A stretch of 64,000 bases of DNA from Mrakia gelida (GCA_024345305.1 BRON01000012.1:62001-126000), one strand, 5' to 3'; positions 34,927 through 46,942 are shown, counted from the stretch's first letter. The notes: generated by a model not told the origin, from the letters alone. Numbers and translations: made by a program.

Positions 34927-35431
34927 GCTCGATGTAGAAGCGCTCGAGTGAATCGCGGCGAACTTCGAGATGGTCGAGAGCTCGACGCGTCTCTTTGTTC
35001 GCCTATATACTGTAGCTCGTCTTCGATGAGGTGTCGAGGACACGAGTCGAAACTTTTGGCTCCTACTCTGGTTGCTGGATGAGACGAGTCTTTTGAGGTT
35101 TTCACCCTTCTGGGAGAGGAAAGCGAAGCGAATTCAGCGACTTGACTCGACTCGACGCGTCTAAACCTCGTCAGTCGAAAGAGCGCGCTGAAGAGGAGAT
35201 TTGGTCGAGGATCCCAACCCCAAGTAGAGAGAGAGGGAGAGAGAGAGAGAGATAAAGAACCGTATTCGTATCGTGAGAAGCGTTGTAAGCAAGGAAGCGC
35301 GCGTGAGAGAAAGAGAGAGAAGAAAGAACAAACAACAAATCGAGAAGCAAAGCGAGGGGACGAGAGAGCGAGAACGAAACACAAACAGCAGCGAGCAACG
35401 AGAACGAACAGCGAACAGCCCAGCTAGACTA
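34927..35431. other. Convergent intergenic region with GA tract
   Basis: About 500 bp between the tails of two F-box-like genes. A purine tract (GAGAGA repeats) spans about 35226-35252 and GA-rich sequence continues to about 35400. ACGCGT sites lie near 34985 and 35154. No gene seen. Confidence 0.45.
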
Positions 35432-37084
35432 CTAGTTACGCTCCTCCATTACCTTCCTCCCAGCCTTCGACCTCGTCCTCCTAGCAACGCCCTCGACTCC
35501 AGCCTCAACCTCTTTTACCTGCTCCCCACCCTTCGAACCTCCTGCTTCTCCTCCTCCCGACTCCCCTCCCTTCCCTCCTCCGAGACGAGACGAAGAGGAG
35601 CGAGATTCCCTCGTAGCCGTCCCTCCGTGTTGTTGTCTTGACTTGGACTTCGCGAGGATGACGGCGAAAGGATTCGAAGGTTGCTGAGGCTGGACAATGA
35701 TGCTTTGTAGAGCGTCGAGGTCGACGGGAGAAGGGCTGGGAGGAGCTCTTGTTTCCTCCGTTCGACGAGGTTCGACGGCAGCGGCGGCGGCAGCAGCAGC
35801 CTCCTCTTGAGCGATGACTGAATCGAAGGAGTTGGAAGAGGAAGCGAGTCAGCGAGGAGAACGCGTCGCAACACAAAACGACCTGAGAAGGCCACGAGCC
35901 AAAGTGGGAGAGCGAGGACCTCACGTAGACCATGCAACACGTCCTCCTCCTTTCTGAGCTGATCGTTCAATCGTCCGAGCGCTACAAGGGAAGAGAGAAG
36001 AGCGTAGACAAGTCAGTCTCGCGAGCACATCGACTTCGGCCACCAGTCGAGCCGACGTCCTTCGAACGAAAAGAGATTTACAATCACCACTACAGTCAAC
36101 CTTCTGTTGCTCCACCGATATCTCCATCTCATTGAGTGTGAGTAGCCTCGAGGGGACTGGTCCCTCCAACACAGACCTCCCGTCGAGCAGAGCTGCCTTC
36201 TTCTTGTACGCCGAGTCGAGGAGTTCGAGGTTGGACGAGGATCCGTGCTTCCTGTTCGCGGGCGTGAAGGTCCTGAGGAGCCTGTCGATCCCCAGCTGCC
36301 TGAACGAGATCGAGGCGCATCGATCGTAGAGAGTTCGTAGATTCTCGGCGTGTTGGTGGATGGGGAGGAGGAGGTTGGCGGACTGAAGGTAGAATTCCAG
36401 AAGGGTTCCGGACATGACTAGAAACACGAATAGAGCAAGAGTCAGTACTGGGAGCGATACAAGTTGAAGAGGGACATGAAGTAGAGTGAATTCACCGAAG
36501 GTGTTCGTTCCAGTCTCGGTGAAGGTCCTCGGTCGAAGGAGAAGGAGAAGGGAGGGGGTGCAGAGGTCTTTCCACCGGCTCTCCTCCTGCTCCGTCGACC
36601 GTCCCTGGCGATCTGAAGCTCCAAGGTTCTGGAGGTCTCGGAGAGTGCCCAGGGGGAGAAGAGGAAGATGAGATTGAGGAGGCTAGCGTTGAGGTTGATT
36701 CGGTTGACCCATTGGTACGCCGAGAGGGGTAGCGAGTACACGAAGGAGGAGGGACGACGAGGTCGGGTCGAGTTGGCTTTGAGCTGTTGTTGGAAAGAAG
36801 TAGAGAGACAAGTCAGTTCTCGTTCTTTCTCTCGCTTTGACCAATGATGGGAGAAGAAGTCTACTCACGTATCGGAAGATGAAATGTTTAGCATGATCAG
36901 CTGTCCCGAGGGTCACCACCTCGAAGAGAAGAGGTCCAGCGATCTTGAAGAGATCCTTCTCGACGAGACACCAGGCGGCTAGCGTTGATGCGTCGTTGGT
37001 GAGCCGGACGACGAGCTTGATGAGCTCGAGGGGGAACTCCTTCGTGGTGGGAGAGAGAGAGAGAGAGGTGGGGAGATCGCTCAT
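35432..37084 (-). CDS. F-box-like protein B, paralogue of A
   Basis: Start MSDLPTSLSLSPTTKEFPLE at ATG 37084. The N-terminal helix pair FPLELIKLVVRLTNDASTLA, AWCLVEKDLFKIAGPLLFEV aligns with protein A (FPxELI..., DASTLAxW, AGPLLxE). Exon 2 has LPLSAYQWVNRINLNASLLN and a basic RRSRRRAGGK. Exon 3 carries a helical region (SGTLLEFYLQSANLLLPIHQ, ISFRQLGIDRLLRTFTPANR). Then come a coiled segment with ALGRLNDQLRKEEDVLHGLR, poly-Ala, and a basic C-end RRTRSKAGRKVMEERN, TAG at 35432. Splice phases are consistent. Function unknown; SCF adaptor role is only suggested. Confidence 0.6.
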
Positions 37085-38275
37085 GGCAAGAGAAGGAGAG
37101 AAGGAAGGGAGGGGAGGGGAGGGAGGGAGAGTAGATTGTGGTTGAAGGTCAACAAGCCTCCTCCTCCTCCTCCCCTTCTTATCGAGCTCACGCAGCTCTT
37201 TCACCCTTCTTTTCCTTCCCAAAACCCATGTTGTTCTCTTGAATACTCTCATATTTTCATGCTCGTCGTCTTCGCCGACTTTGTTTAGTCAAAGACGAGG
37301 TCTCTGAGCCGTTCTAGCCTTCGACTGGAACCGACTGAAAGTTGAGCTCGACGCTTTCCCTTCCCCTCGTCTTTGAGTGCTCGTTATCCATACTTTTAGT
37401 ACACCCACAGCTCTCAAATCTCGTCCAGCGCGAGTTCGAACCTCTGACTTTCGTATTCTGGTCTTCGTTTTCCTCTCCCAGCCCTCTATGCATGCTGAGC
37501 CTCGTTCTCATTCGACTCACCTCCCCTCCTCCTGCTCCCTCCCTCCCTCCTCCCGGGGTTCTTTCGTGAACTTCCTCCGGCTCCCCAGCTTCAGCGAGGA
37601 TGCCCACGAGCTTACCACCTGGGCTCGACATAGAAAGCATATATCTCCTCGTGACTGTCGTTCTCAGCAGTCACAACTTTTCGTCTCTACTGCTTCAGAC
37701 GCTCTCGGACTTGAACGCCTGCTTGGTTCTTCAGCCCTCGAGCTCGGAACCGGCCCTCTTCCTCTCGGCTCTTGCTGTTGCTGTTGCTGATCTCTATAGA
37801 GGACTCGGAGACGACATAGGATAGGAAGTTTTCGCTCCTCCACCCTCTAATCTGTTCTTCTCTCGCTCTTCTTTGCTCGAAACGGGTCTCTCCTCCTCCT
37901 TCGCCCATGGTCCCAAACAAGAAAGAAACGTCTCGAGTTGAGCTCGAGCTCACCTCTCCCCTCCTCCTCTCTCTCCCTCTCTTCCTCTATCACCCCTTTT
38001 CGTCCTATCAAAAGCTACATCCTCTTCTTTCCTTCCCTCTCTATACCTCTCTCAACCCATTTTCCCTTGAGTAGTCGCTTCCCTGCTGCGTGAAAAACGA
38101 CATTGAAAAGCAAGCGCCTCCCTCATCCCCTCCTCCCTCCCAACCACACACTCCCTCCCGTCCGTCCATCCATCCTTTCTTCCTTCCTTCTCTCACACGA
38201 GATCTCCCTCTCTCTCTCAACCCTCCCAACTCCTCTCTCTCTCTCCTCCCCTCCCCTCTCCCCGACTTCCTCCCA
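37085..38275. other. Intergenic region, divergent promoters, CT-rich leader
   Basis: About 1.2 kb. The right third (37950-38275) is strongly pyrimidine-rich and is likely the promoter and 5' UTR of the small gene that starts at 38276. A T-arm-like sequence near 37430 on the minus strand does not fold as a tRNA. Otherwise nothing recognised. Confidence 0.45.
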
Positions 38276-38617
38276 ATGGCGGCTCCTCCCAACCCTATCC
38301 AACCGGTCTTCATCGACTTCCCCGACTCGTTCAAACTCGACGAGCTCTTCGAGTTTTGCAAGAAGTGCGCCCTTGGGACAGCTCCCACCCGGGAGGAATT
38401 CGACAACGACGTGAGAGCTTATCTCACCGCTGGTTGGAGCATGGAGGCGAGGAGGGAGAGGGAGGCGGTGATGGAGTACTACTTCAAGCACCAAGGGCCT
38501 CGCCACCCCGACGACGCTAAACAGAGCGCGTTCGCTGTGTGGTACTACCTCGATGAGAAGTTGCTCAAGACTAAGGATCTCGAAAGTTGGGGACAGTATC
38601 GCGAGTTTAGAGTCTAG
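38276..38617 (+). CDS. Small intronless conserved-looking protein, unknown function
   Basis: Uninterrupted frame of 113 codons, MAAPPNPIQPVFIDFPDSFK to ESWGQYREFRV, rare here because nearly all other genes are split. The protein is acidic to neutral with aromatic residues (EFCKKCALGTAPTREEFDND, YYFKHQGPRHPDDAKQSAFA, VWYYLDEKLLKTKDLESWG), likely a compact helical domain. The start is preceded by a long CT-rich leader typical of highly expressed fungal genes. A typical intron (GTGAGT 38625 to CAG 38743, with CTGAC) sits directly after the stop, so the 3' UTR appears to be spliced. Family not recognised. Confidence 0.6.
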   Translation: MAAPPNPIQPVFIDFPDSFKLDELFEFCKKCALGTAPTREEFDNDVRAYLTAGWSMEARREREAVMEYYFKHQGPRHPDDAKQSAFAVWYYLDEKLLKTKDLESWGQYREFRV

Positions 38618-39336
38618 GGTCCGGGTGAGTTTTCGGATTTCTATGCATAGAAGGATCTGGTTGGACGAGGTCAACTCGAGCTCAGCGCGATCCAGTCGAC
38701 TGACCTCGCGTCCTTTTTCGTTCCTCGTCGTTCAAACATCCAGACTCCCACCGTGGGGAATGAATAAGAGAAGGGGATTTGGGGATAGGTTTTTCACCCT
38801 CGGCTTTCGGTTCGTTCTTCCTCCTTTCGACGCGTTCCTTTTCTCGTTTCTCTTCTCCTTTGTCTCAAACAGTCTGTTCACTGACTCTTGTCCTCCCTCT
38901 TTTCCCTCCTCTCTCTTGTAGGACCCCTCTTTCGTTCGACCGTTTCGTTTCACGACTCCCTTTGCTTTCACCCCCTCCCTCCCTCTCTTTCCTTCTCACA
39001 CAACCTCTTGCGACGCCTTTACGTACCTCTCTCTTTTCCCGACTACTCTCATGCGCTTCCTCCTTCTCTCTCCCTTCATCCTTACTACTGCTTAACGTCC
39101 TGCTCTCTCTCTCTCTCTCTCTCTCTTGTTGATCACTTTCGTTTCCTCCCTCCCTTTGCCTAGCCGCACACTTTCCTTCCTCGCTAGCCTCTCTCTCTCT
39201 CTTTCTTTTCTTTCTCTCTGCGCGCTACCTACACTACACTACACACTCGACTCGCCTTAACGTTCTCTCTACCGAATCATGCCTTGCTCGTTCTCTCTCT
39301 TCTCGCTCGGGCAAGGAAACGACAACGACGGGGTCG
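38618..39336. other. 3' UTR with intron, CT microsatellites
   Basis: About 720 bp. It includes the likely 3' UTR intron of the small gene (38625-38743), pyrimidine-rich sequence, and perfect CT dinucleotide runs at about 39103-39126 and 39190-39202. No gene supported. Confidence 0.5.
39103..39126. repeat. CT dinucleotide microsatellite
   Basis: About 12 uninterrupted CT units in a larger pyrimidine-rich stretch between convergent genes. Confidence 0.85.
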
Positions 39337-41339
39337 TCATGGATCGTTTCGTCGAGCGAAGTAGGACTTGGCAGCGACTTCGTACGCGATCACTGAGTCG
39401 ATCTGATAGAGGGACGAAGGAGAGGGGAGATGAGTCAGTCGGCGAACGAGAGGTTGCGTGAGAGGAAGGCGAGGGAAGGGAAGAGAAGAAGAAGAGAACG
39501 AACGCGTACCTCGAGCGAGTGGTCCTCCGTCGCAGAGCTTGCTGGGTCGGCCGGTTTGGTATTCGAGAGTGCGATGAGGGACAAAGTAGAGCCGAGTAAT
39601 CAAGCGTGGATGGTCTGGTCGGGAGAAAGAGGGAGGGCAGGGGGGGGAAGACGCGTCGATCAGCGGTCGTTTCGAGCGTGAAAAGAACGAAGAGAGCTCG
39701 ACGAACGGTGGGTGAAGACTTGACGAGAGAGTTTGATAGATAGGATGTGATGGTCATAGGTCGTGAAGTTGATGAGGTCTGGTGGAAGAAAGGGAGGGAT
39801 ACGTCAGAGGTACGAACGAGACTCGAGATTGGAGTGAAGATTCGAAGGGAGGAGAGCGGTCGACTCACTGAGGACCATGAGGTGGAAGGGGATCATGTTG
39901 AAGAAGGCATAACGGTCGTTGAATGATTCGATGCTGGATCTGGAGCAAAGAATGGGAGAGAGAAGGAAGGTGGGAGGAAGGAAGACGCGTCCGTCAGCGA
40001 GGGCTTCGAGCGATGAACGAGAACGAAGAGAGCTCGACGCACGGGAGGTGAAGGCTTGACGATAGAGTTTGATGGATAGGGTGTGATGGTCATAGGTCGT
40101 GACAGTGATGAGGTCTGGTGGAAGAAAGGGACGGATACGTCAGAGGTGCGAAGGAGAGTCGATATTGGAGCGAAGACGAGGGAGGACAGTGGTCGAAGCG
40201 ACTCACTGAGGATCGCGAGGTGGAAAGGGACGCATGATGATAAAGGCGTGTCATTCAACTGATGACGCAGTGCTGGGTCTGAAGTGGGGGATGGGAGAGA
40301 GAACATGGAGGTAAGGAAGGAACGACGACGGGGACGAGGAGACGCGACGAACTCACGTACGTCGTGACGAAGAGAGAAGGGGGCAGGGTTGAGACTTGAG
40401 GATTGATCTGAAAACAATGGGCGGTAGGAGTCAGCTGGAGGTTGTCTCGAAGAGGTCTGACGGACGTACGAGCTGCAGGTCAAAGCTGCGAGAGAGGAGA
40501 GGAAAAAGGTCAGTGATCGTCGCGCGTCGAAGAGCAGCGAGAAGCAGGGAAACGAACCTTGAAGTCGTCTCCAGCCTTGATCCAGGAGTACCCAGGCAAG
40601 GTCAAAACCCTACACTGAAGGCTGCAGAACTGATGAACGACAGAGGGCGGTATCCTGGAGAAGAGATCCGGCGACAAGTCTCCGAGATGGGAGGGCCTGT
40701 AACCCTCCAACAGCTCTCTGGGACTCGCCTCGTTTCTCTGACTCAGAGACACCACCCCTCCTTCAGTGATAGCCCATTGATGGGACCACCTAAGGCTGCG
40801 GCGTGCCAGATCCTCCAACCCATGGATCGAGGCGATGGCGAAGATGGCGACGGAGAAGGTAAAGTCTCGCCCGTTGGGCTGCCTTGGACGAAAATGTTGG
40901 TCTGGTCTGCTGGGCGGAGAGGAACCCTGATGAACCTGGGGAGGTGTTCGACGAGGAAGGACTTGGCGATGAGGGGAGAGTCGTACTTGTCGAAGAGGAT
41001 GGAGAGAAGGAGGGTAGTTGACCAGGAAGGGGAGGGTGGTTGGCCGTCGACGAGATGTCGCTCGCGATGAACGTAGCGAAGGAAGACCTCGAAGGTTGCT
41101 GAGACTTCTTCGACCTTGATTAGGGGTAGACCATCCTTCTTGTCTTCCTGAGCTGGGAGTCCGAGGATGTCGTCGAAGACGGAGGAGGCTGCTCGAAGGA
41201 AGAGAGCTCGAGTCGCGAAGAAGACTCCATCCGACGTTTCGACGACGAGGTCTGCTTCTGGGTAGAGAGGGAAGTTAACGTGGTAGGGAGTGGGATCCTC
41301 AGAATCGGGTTCGCTGGTCGCTTTCCTCTTGGGGGCCAT
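39337..41339 (-). CDS. BTB/POZ domain protein with internal duplication
   Basis: Start MAPKRKATSEPDSEDPTPYH. The BTB core is LYPEADLVVETSDGVFFATR ALFLRAASSVFDDIL (BTB pattern: D-V/L-x-V-x-x-x-x-x-F-x-x-H/R-x-x-x-L-x-x-x-S-x-x-F). It is followed by the C-terminal helices and a second region with HLVDGQPPSPSWSTTLLLSI and SMGWRIWHAAALGG. Later exons occur in pairs. FHLAIL with DLITVTTYDHHTLSIKLYRQ (about 40040-40290) and FHLMVL with DLINFTTYDHHILSIKLSRQ (about 39710-39950) are repeats about 336 bp apart. The final exons give TRLYFVPHRTLEYQTGRPSK and YEVAAKSYFARRNDP, TGA 39337. BTB proteins of this kind are abundant in basidiomycetes; partners such as Cul3 are not predictable here. Confidence 0.75.
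39710..40290 (-). repeat. Intragenic tandem duplication, two units about 336 bp apart
   Basis: The sequence around 39747 and around 40083 is nearly identical over an exon and its flanking intron (for example GTGATGGTCATAGGTCGTGA in both, followed by a shared GATGAGGTCTGGTGGAAGAA). Intronic parts are also conserved, which points to a recent duplication. Confidence 0.85.
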
Positions 41340-41476
41340 CGTGGAGGGGAGGGAAGAAGGGAGAGCGGGAGGAGGGGAGGAAGGGAAGGGGAGCTTGTCG
41401 AAGTTGAAGGTCAAAACAGCTTCGCCCTCCTCCTTCCTCTCTTTGACCCGCACCAGCATCCTCGATTTAACTCCGG
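41340..41476. promoter_or_regulatory. Divergent promoter, BTB gene / unknown gene
   Basis: Only 137 bp between the two start codons, so both core promoters share this stretch. No TATA box seen. Confidence 0.45.
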
Positions 41477-43424
41477 ATGAACTCAGTAGCATCCTCCTCG
41501 ACGTCTAAAGCTCCTCTTCCTCCTCGACTGAAGAAATTGAATCCAGGTGAGAATCTGCCCGCCTCCAAGGACTCGATCTTCGTTAAGGATGAGCTCTGAC
41601 CTTTCCTTCCCTCCTCCTCCTTCCCTTCGGTTCTTTCAACCCAGAGCCTTCTGCTGCAGGTCGGATAGCAACCTCTCGATTCCTCACCAGACCATCCAGC
41701 AAACCATCAGTCTCATCTCCAAGGAAACCACCTCCGAAGAAGAGCTTCCTCGTCAAGGGAGCTTCGAATCAAGGTGAGCTGAGATCAAGGGAAAGAGGAG
41801 CGAAGGCGGAGTTGACCTGAGCTCACTCCTTCTCTGCCCTCTCTTCCTCTCTCTTTCTCAAAGATCCTGGAACTGGACACGACTGGGAAGATCAAGCTGC
41901 TCCTGTAGATCTCAAGGGGAAGGGAAAAGCAAAGGAGGTTCCTCAGCGTGAGTTGAGCGTTCCTTTGATCGAAGCGTCTGTTGCTCGAGCTCACCAATCC
42001 CCTTCCTTCTCTCGTTCCTCCTCAACAGCCTACGTGGTCCCGTCCCGCTTTAGAACGATATCCACTTCATCCAAACCATCCACTTTATCGTCTTCTTCGT
42101 CTTCCAAACCTCCCAATCCATCGTTACGCTCGTCAGCGAGCTCGTCGACTCGGCCCAAACCTCGCCCTCCTCCCCCTTCAACGACAGCTTCAACTCGAAC
42201 CACCAAGCCCAGATCGAACCTACCGTCATCAAATCTTCCTCCTCTACCACCCTCACCCATCGCGTCAACAAGGTCAGCCGCTACGACAGCAACTCGAGGT
42301 CACGGACGGGGAGGAGCGAAGAAGGTCGGCTCGAGGATCTCAGACACGTCGTCGCTCGGGTCAAGAGCTCCTGCGTCCGTCAGAGGAGGTAGCGTGCTGG
42401 GTCAGAGCGCGCGCGTGAAGTCTGCTTCGACCAAGAGTACTGTGGTCCCGGTGGATGAGGAGAGGGTGCCTTCGAAGCCGTTGTCGTGGCTTGATCTCGT
42501 TCGTCCTCTCCTTTCGACGCGTCCGATTCAATCCTTCAACAGCAGTTTCGCTGACCCACGTTTCGTTCTCTCATCTCGCTTCACCAGGCTCACTCCCTCG
42601 GATACATATCCATCCCACCACCTCCTTCCAATCCTACCCTCCACACCTACGCCGAGTTCCTGTTTCTCCTCCTCGGACAAGTCAAGCTCACCAAGGTCCT
42701 CGACGAGTCGACCAGCAGCGTCGAGGTGAGTTCCCTTTCCTGCTTCTTCTTCTCCTCCTAACTTCGAGAACTGACGCGTTCCCCGAATTGGCTCACCGAA
42801 GACGATCTTGGAGGACGCAAAACACTCGCTCGCGAAGGCTGAGGAGGAGGTTCGAGAGGAGGTTGAGAGAGAACGGCTGAGCAAGGAGATAGAGCTGCTA
42901 GACTCTCTTCTGGATCCCAAGGTACGTATTCGCATCATCTCCTCGCGTCGAAAAAAACTATTGCTGACCCTCGAACGCGTCGTTCTCCTCTCTCTTCGAA
43001 CGCAGATCGGTCATCCCCTCATCCCTCTGCTCTTCTCCCTTCATCAAGCTCGACAAACCTACGACTCCCTCCTCCTTGACGTCTCCTCCGACACTCCACC
43101 GTCCCATCACCACTCCCTTCCCCTCATCAAGTCCCTCACCAAACTCTTCAGTGAGTCTCCTCTTTGCTCGACGCGTTCGATTTCACCTCGGTGACCCTCC
43201 CGCTTTCACCCGCCTCCCTCCCTACAGCCAACTCCCTCACGACTCTCTCCACCCTCTCCTCCAACCCTGGAACTCCCCTCAGCAACGCGCTCTCCCACCT
43301 CGTCGATCGAACAAACGACAAACTCGCCGTGCTCAGGAAGGTCAAGGAGGTTGTTGAAGGACGAAGAGATCTGTTGAGGAAGAAGGTTTGGGAGGAAAGT
43401 CTGAGGAGGGGTGGAGAGTCGTAG
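41477..43424 (+). CDS. Disordered N-terminus, coiled-coil C-terminus protein, unknown
   Basis: Start ATG 41477 (MNSVASSSTSKAPLPPRLKK). Early exons are Ser/Pro/Lys-rich and disordered. The largest exon (about 42027-42497) carries TYVVPSRFRTISTSSKPSTL and a basic Gly/Arg segment RGHGRGGAKKVGSRISD. Later exons are ordered: AHSLGYISIPPPPSNPTLHT, YAEFLFLLLGQVKLTKVLDE, a coiled coil TILEDAKHSLAKAEEEVREE, IGHPLIPLLFSLHQARQTYD, and C-terminal SHLVDRTNDKLAVLRKVKEV to GES, TAG 43424. The layout (basic disordered region, then helical coiled coil) resembles cytoskeletal or kinetochore-associated proteins, but I do not recognise the family. Exon 2-3 boundaries are uncertain. Confidence 0.6.
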
Positions 43425-43692
43425 CGTAGACTAGTACTTCTATCTCGTAGCTTTCTGAAGTTCTACTTTGTTGCGAAAATGTGCAGACGCGAGAGACGCG
43501 TCATGCTAGAAAAAGCGACGAACGAGCGTACCGACTCCGAGGGAGCGGCGGGGGTCGTGGATGTATTTCGGTTTCAACCCTTTCCTCCCTGGATTCTGTT
43601 TCCAGTTTTCCTTCCTCTCACCCTCACGCCCACGACCCCCAAACCAATCTTCCCTTCCCACCCACCCAAACTCACTTCCAACTCGCTAAGCC

Positions 43693-46600
43693 ATGGGACT
43701 CCTCGCAAGCGTCAAGTCTGTCAGTCCTCCTCCATCTCCCTCCTCTCCCTCTCTTTCAAGCTCGAGCTCACACCCTTCCCCTCCCTCCCTTCCTTCCTTT
43801 GCTTCGCTGGGTTTTCTTTGGCGTGGCAGGACGACACCAAGAAGCACGATCTCCACCATGTTGATTTCCAGCAGAGCACCATCTATGGATCTTCGTATGC
43901 TAGTACTAGTATTCCCAAGGTTCGTTGGCGTTTCTCCAACCCGACCAAGCTCATCGAGAGATGGATGGATCGAGCTTCGAGCTCCCTCTCGCTGCGAGTT
44001 CCGTTTTCGTTGTGCTGACTTTTGGGTTTGGGGTTTTACTTGGGATGGTGGGATTGTAGTACGAGATGGCTGAGGAAGGGATGCCTGCTGATACGGTCTA
44101 CCAGTTGGTGAGTCCTCCGTTCGTTCGTTCTCAAGGGAGGAGAGGCTGAGCTGACGAGGGCTGGCTGAGCTCAGGAGGAGCGATGGAGGGAGCGATGGGA
44201 GCGGGTTCTCGCTGACCTGTTTTTGAGGATGTCCGTTTGGGGGTGTACAGATCAAGGATGAGCTTGAGTTGGATGGGTGAGTTGGTCTCTCGAAGGAAGG
44301 AAGAAGGGAAGGGGGAAAAGGGAGCCAGCGTGCGAGCTCAGGATCGAAGAGCTGACCCTTTCTTCGGTCGTCGGTATTGCTGCCACAGAACCCCCTCCCT
44401 CAACCTCGCTTCCTTCGTCACTACCTTCATGGAGCCTAAGATTGAGCAGCTCATGAACGAGGTGAGCCGTCCTCCTCAAAAACTTGAAGCAGACTCGAAA
44501 AGACGAAGGGCTGATCATGAAACGCGTCGTCCTTCGTCCAGCACCAACACACCAACTTCATCGACGCCGAGGAGTACCCTTCGACTGTTGATCTTCAGAA
44601 CCGATCCGTCGCTATGATTGCCAAGCTGTTCAACGCTCCCGTCGAGCCTGGATCTGACGCGACTGGAGTTTCGACTGTCGTGAGTTTTCTTTCCCTCGCT
44701 CCATCTCCCGCTTCGTTTTGTCTTTCGGAAGCTCACCAGTTGCTTGTTGGGTCCACGTTTGATCAGGGTTCGTCGGAGGCTATCATCTTGGCTGTTCTCG
44801 CCATGAAAAAGAAGTGGAAGATCGCTCGAAAGGCCGCTGGGAAGTCGACTGAGAACCCGAACATCGTCAGTCACGCTCTTTTTTTCCTTCTCGTGGGAGT
44901 CGCTTAGAGTGGATGGAAACTGACCCGCCAAGCTTCCTTTTCCTTGTCTTCTTGAGTAGGTCATGAGCTCAGCTGTCCAGGTCTGCTGGGAGAAGGCCAC
45001 TCGATACTTGGAGATCGAGGAGAAGTTCGTCTTCTGCACTCCCACTCGTTACGTTATCGACCCCAAGGAGGCTGTCGATCTCGTCGACGAGAACACCATC
45101 GGAGTCGTCGCTATCCTCGGAACCACCTGTTCGTGTCTCCTTCCCACGGCCCTTCCTCGACGCGTCGACATTGATCGCTGATCTACTCTCCTCCTCTTCT
45201 CTTCTTTCAGACACTGGGCAGTACGAGGACGTCGCTGAGATCGCTCGACTCCTCGACGAGAAGCACAAGGAGACCGGTCTTGACGTCAACATCCACGGTG
45301 AGCTTTTTTTGGGCCTCTGAGCTCTCGATCTCGTCGCGTCGCTGACTCGAATTGATTCTCCCTTCAGTCGACGCTGCTTCTGGAGGATTCGTTGCTCCGT
45401 GAGTCGTCTCGCAAAGCCTTTCAGTGAGATTCTCGGGCTGACACTCTTCGTTCGTACTCTACAGCTTCGTCAACCCCGATCTCATCTGGGACTTCCGAAT
45501 CCGTGAGTCGAATCGACTCGAATTCGGCGACGCGTTTTTTCTGCGCTCACCTCCTCCTTCGCCTTTCTTCTATCTCTCAGCTCGAGTCGTCTCCATCAAC
45601 GTCTCTGGTCACAAGTACGGTCTCGTCAGCCCTGGTATCGGATGGGCCTTGTGGCGAAGCAAAGACGTGAGTCGATCTCTTCCCTCGCCGCTCCCTCGTC
45701 CTCGAACTCATCAACTCCTCTTTCCCCTTCTCAGTACCTCCCCGAAGAACTCGTCTTCCACGTCAACTACCTCGGAGCAGATCAAGCTTCTTTCACATTG
45801 AACTTCTCCAAGTCCGCCGTCCAGGTCATCGGGCAGTGTGAGTGAAGTTTTGTTCGACGCAAATCCTTGTTTCGCCTTTCTGACCCTCCTTTCTCCCTTT
45901 CGCAGACGCCGTCCTTATCAGGTACGGAAAGGCTGGGTTCAGGTCGATCATGGGCAACATCACGAACACCGCCGACTTCATCGCAGACGAGCTCGTCAAG
46001 ACTGGACGCTTCACGATGTTCGTACTGCGTCGTTGATCTCGACGCGTCGCCCAGCGTCTTCCGTCCGTCGCATAACTGACTCTCTCGCTCTACATTTTCA
46101 TCAGCATGAGCGAGGGCAACGGAAGGGGTCTCCCTCTGATCGCTTTCAGGCTCAAAGAAGAGCAGCACTACGACGAGTAAGTTCCGACTCCTCGCTCTCG
46201 GCCACTTTTTCGACGCTGATTCAGTCTCTATGTCTTCTCGCTCAGGTTCGCTATCGCTTCTCAACTCCGACAGAGGGTGAGTTGGTTGGCAGCCGCTTAC
46301 TTCGAAAGATGAAGCTCTCGCTGACTCTTCGACCTTTCTTCCCTTGCCTTTGCGTTCAAGAACTGGGTTCGTTCCTCCTCTCGTCCTCCTCACCCCGCCC
46401 ACCTCATATGCACGTACTGACCTTCCTCCGTCCCTTCTTCAGATCGTTCCTGCCTACAACATGGCTCCCAACGCCAAGAACGTCGTAAGTCGCGTCTCTC
46501 CTCCCCGTTCTCGTCTTCTTTCCTCCCCACGCGACGTACTGACCTCCCTCCCTCACCTTCCCCTTCTTTCCGACCCTCCAGAAACTGCTCCGTGTGGTCT

Positions 46601-46942
46601 GCAGAGTCGACATGTCTCGAGGACGAGCCGAACTCCTCCTTCGAGATCTCGAGGACGCGTGCAAGCAGCTCGACAAGATGAGCAAGAAGACCATCGACGA
46701 GATCTCTCACCACGCCACCGCCGAGAGGAAACAGAAGCACCACGATCGAGGATCTGTTCGACACCACAAGGCTGGACATGGAGGAGAGGGACAGCCTAAG
46801 GGAGATGGGACTGCTCCCAACATGGGTGATAAGACTCATGCGGGTGAGTTTCGAGTTCTTCGACGACTTCTTCGACGTGAGAGAGTTTGACGCGAGCTGA
46901 CCCTCGTTGCGTTCGTTTTCTTCTTGCTTTCTAGTCTGCTAA
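43693..46942 (+). CDS. GAD1: Glutamate decarboxylase
   Basis: PLP-dependent enzyme turning glutamate into GABA and CO2, first step of the GABA shunt; cytosolic. Start MGLLASVKS at 43693. Diagnostic segments in order: [56 protein letters not shown] (PLP phosphate region), [56 protein letters not shown] (the Lys of HK binds PLP), [20 protein letters not shown], and [16 protein letters not shown]. The NW of the last is encoded by a 6-nt exon at 46361-46366. The C-terminal tail (about 60 residues) is basic and His-rich ([16 protein letters not shown]), ending HAVC at TAA 46940-46942. About 16 introns, several exons under 40 nt. It lacks the plant-type Trp-containing calmodulin site as far as I can see. 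Confidence 0.95.

Noticed and set aside
37400..37450. T-arm-like GGTTCGAAC sequence on the minus strand
   Set aside because: Stem pairs around the loop do not match and no acceptor or D arm can be drawn.
39090..39230. CT-rich block as a possible centromere or origin
   Set aside because: Simple dinucleotide repeats between genes; nothing else supports a chromosomal element.
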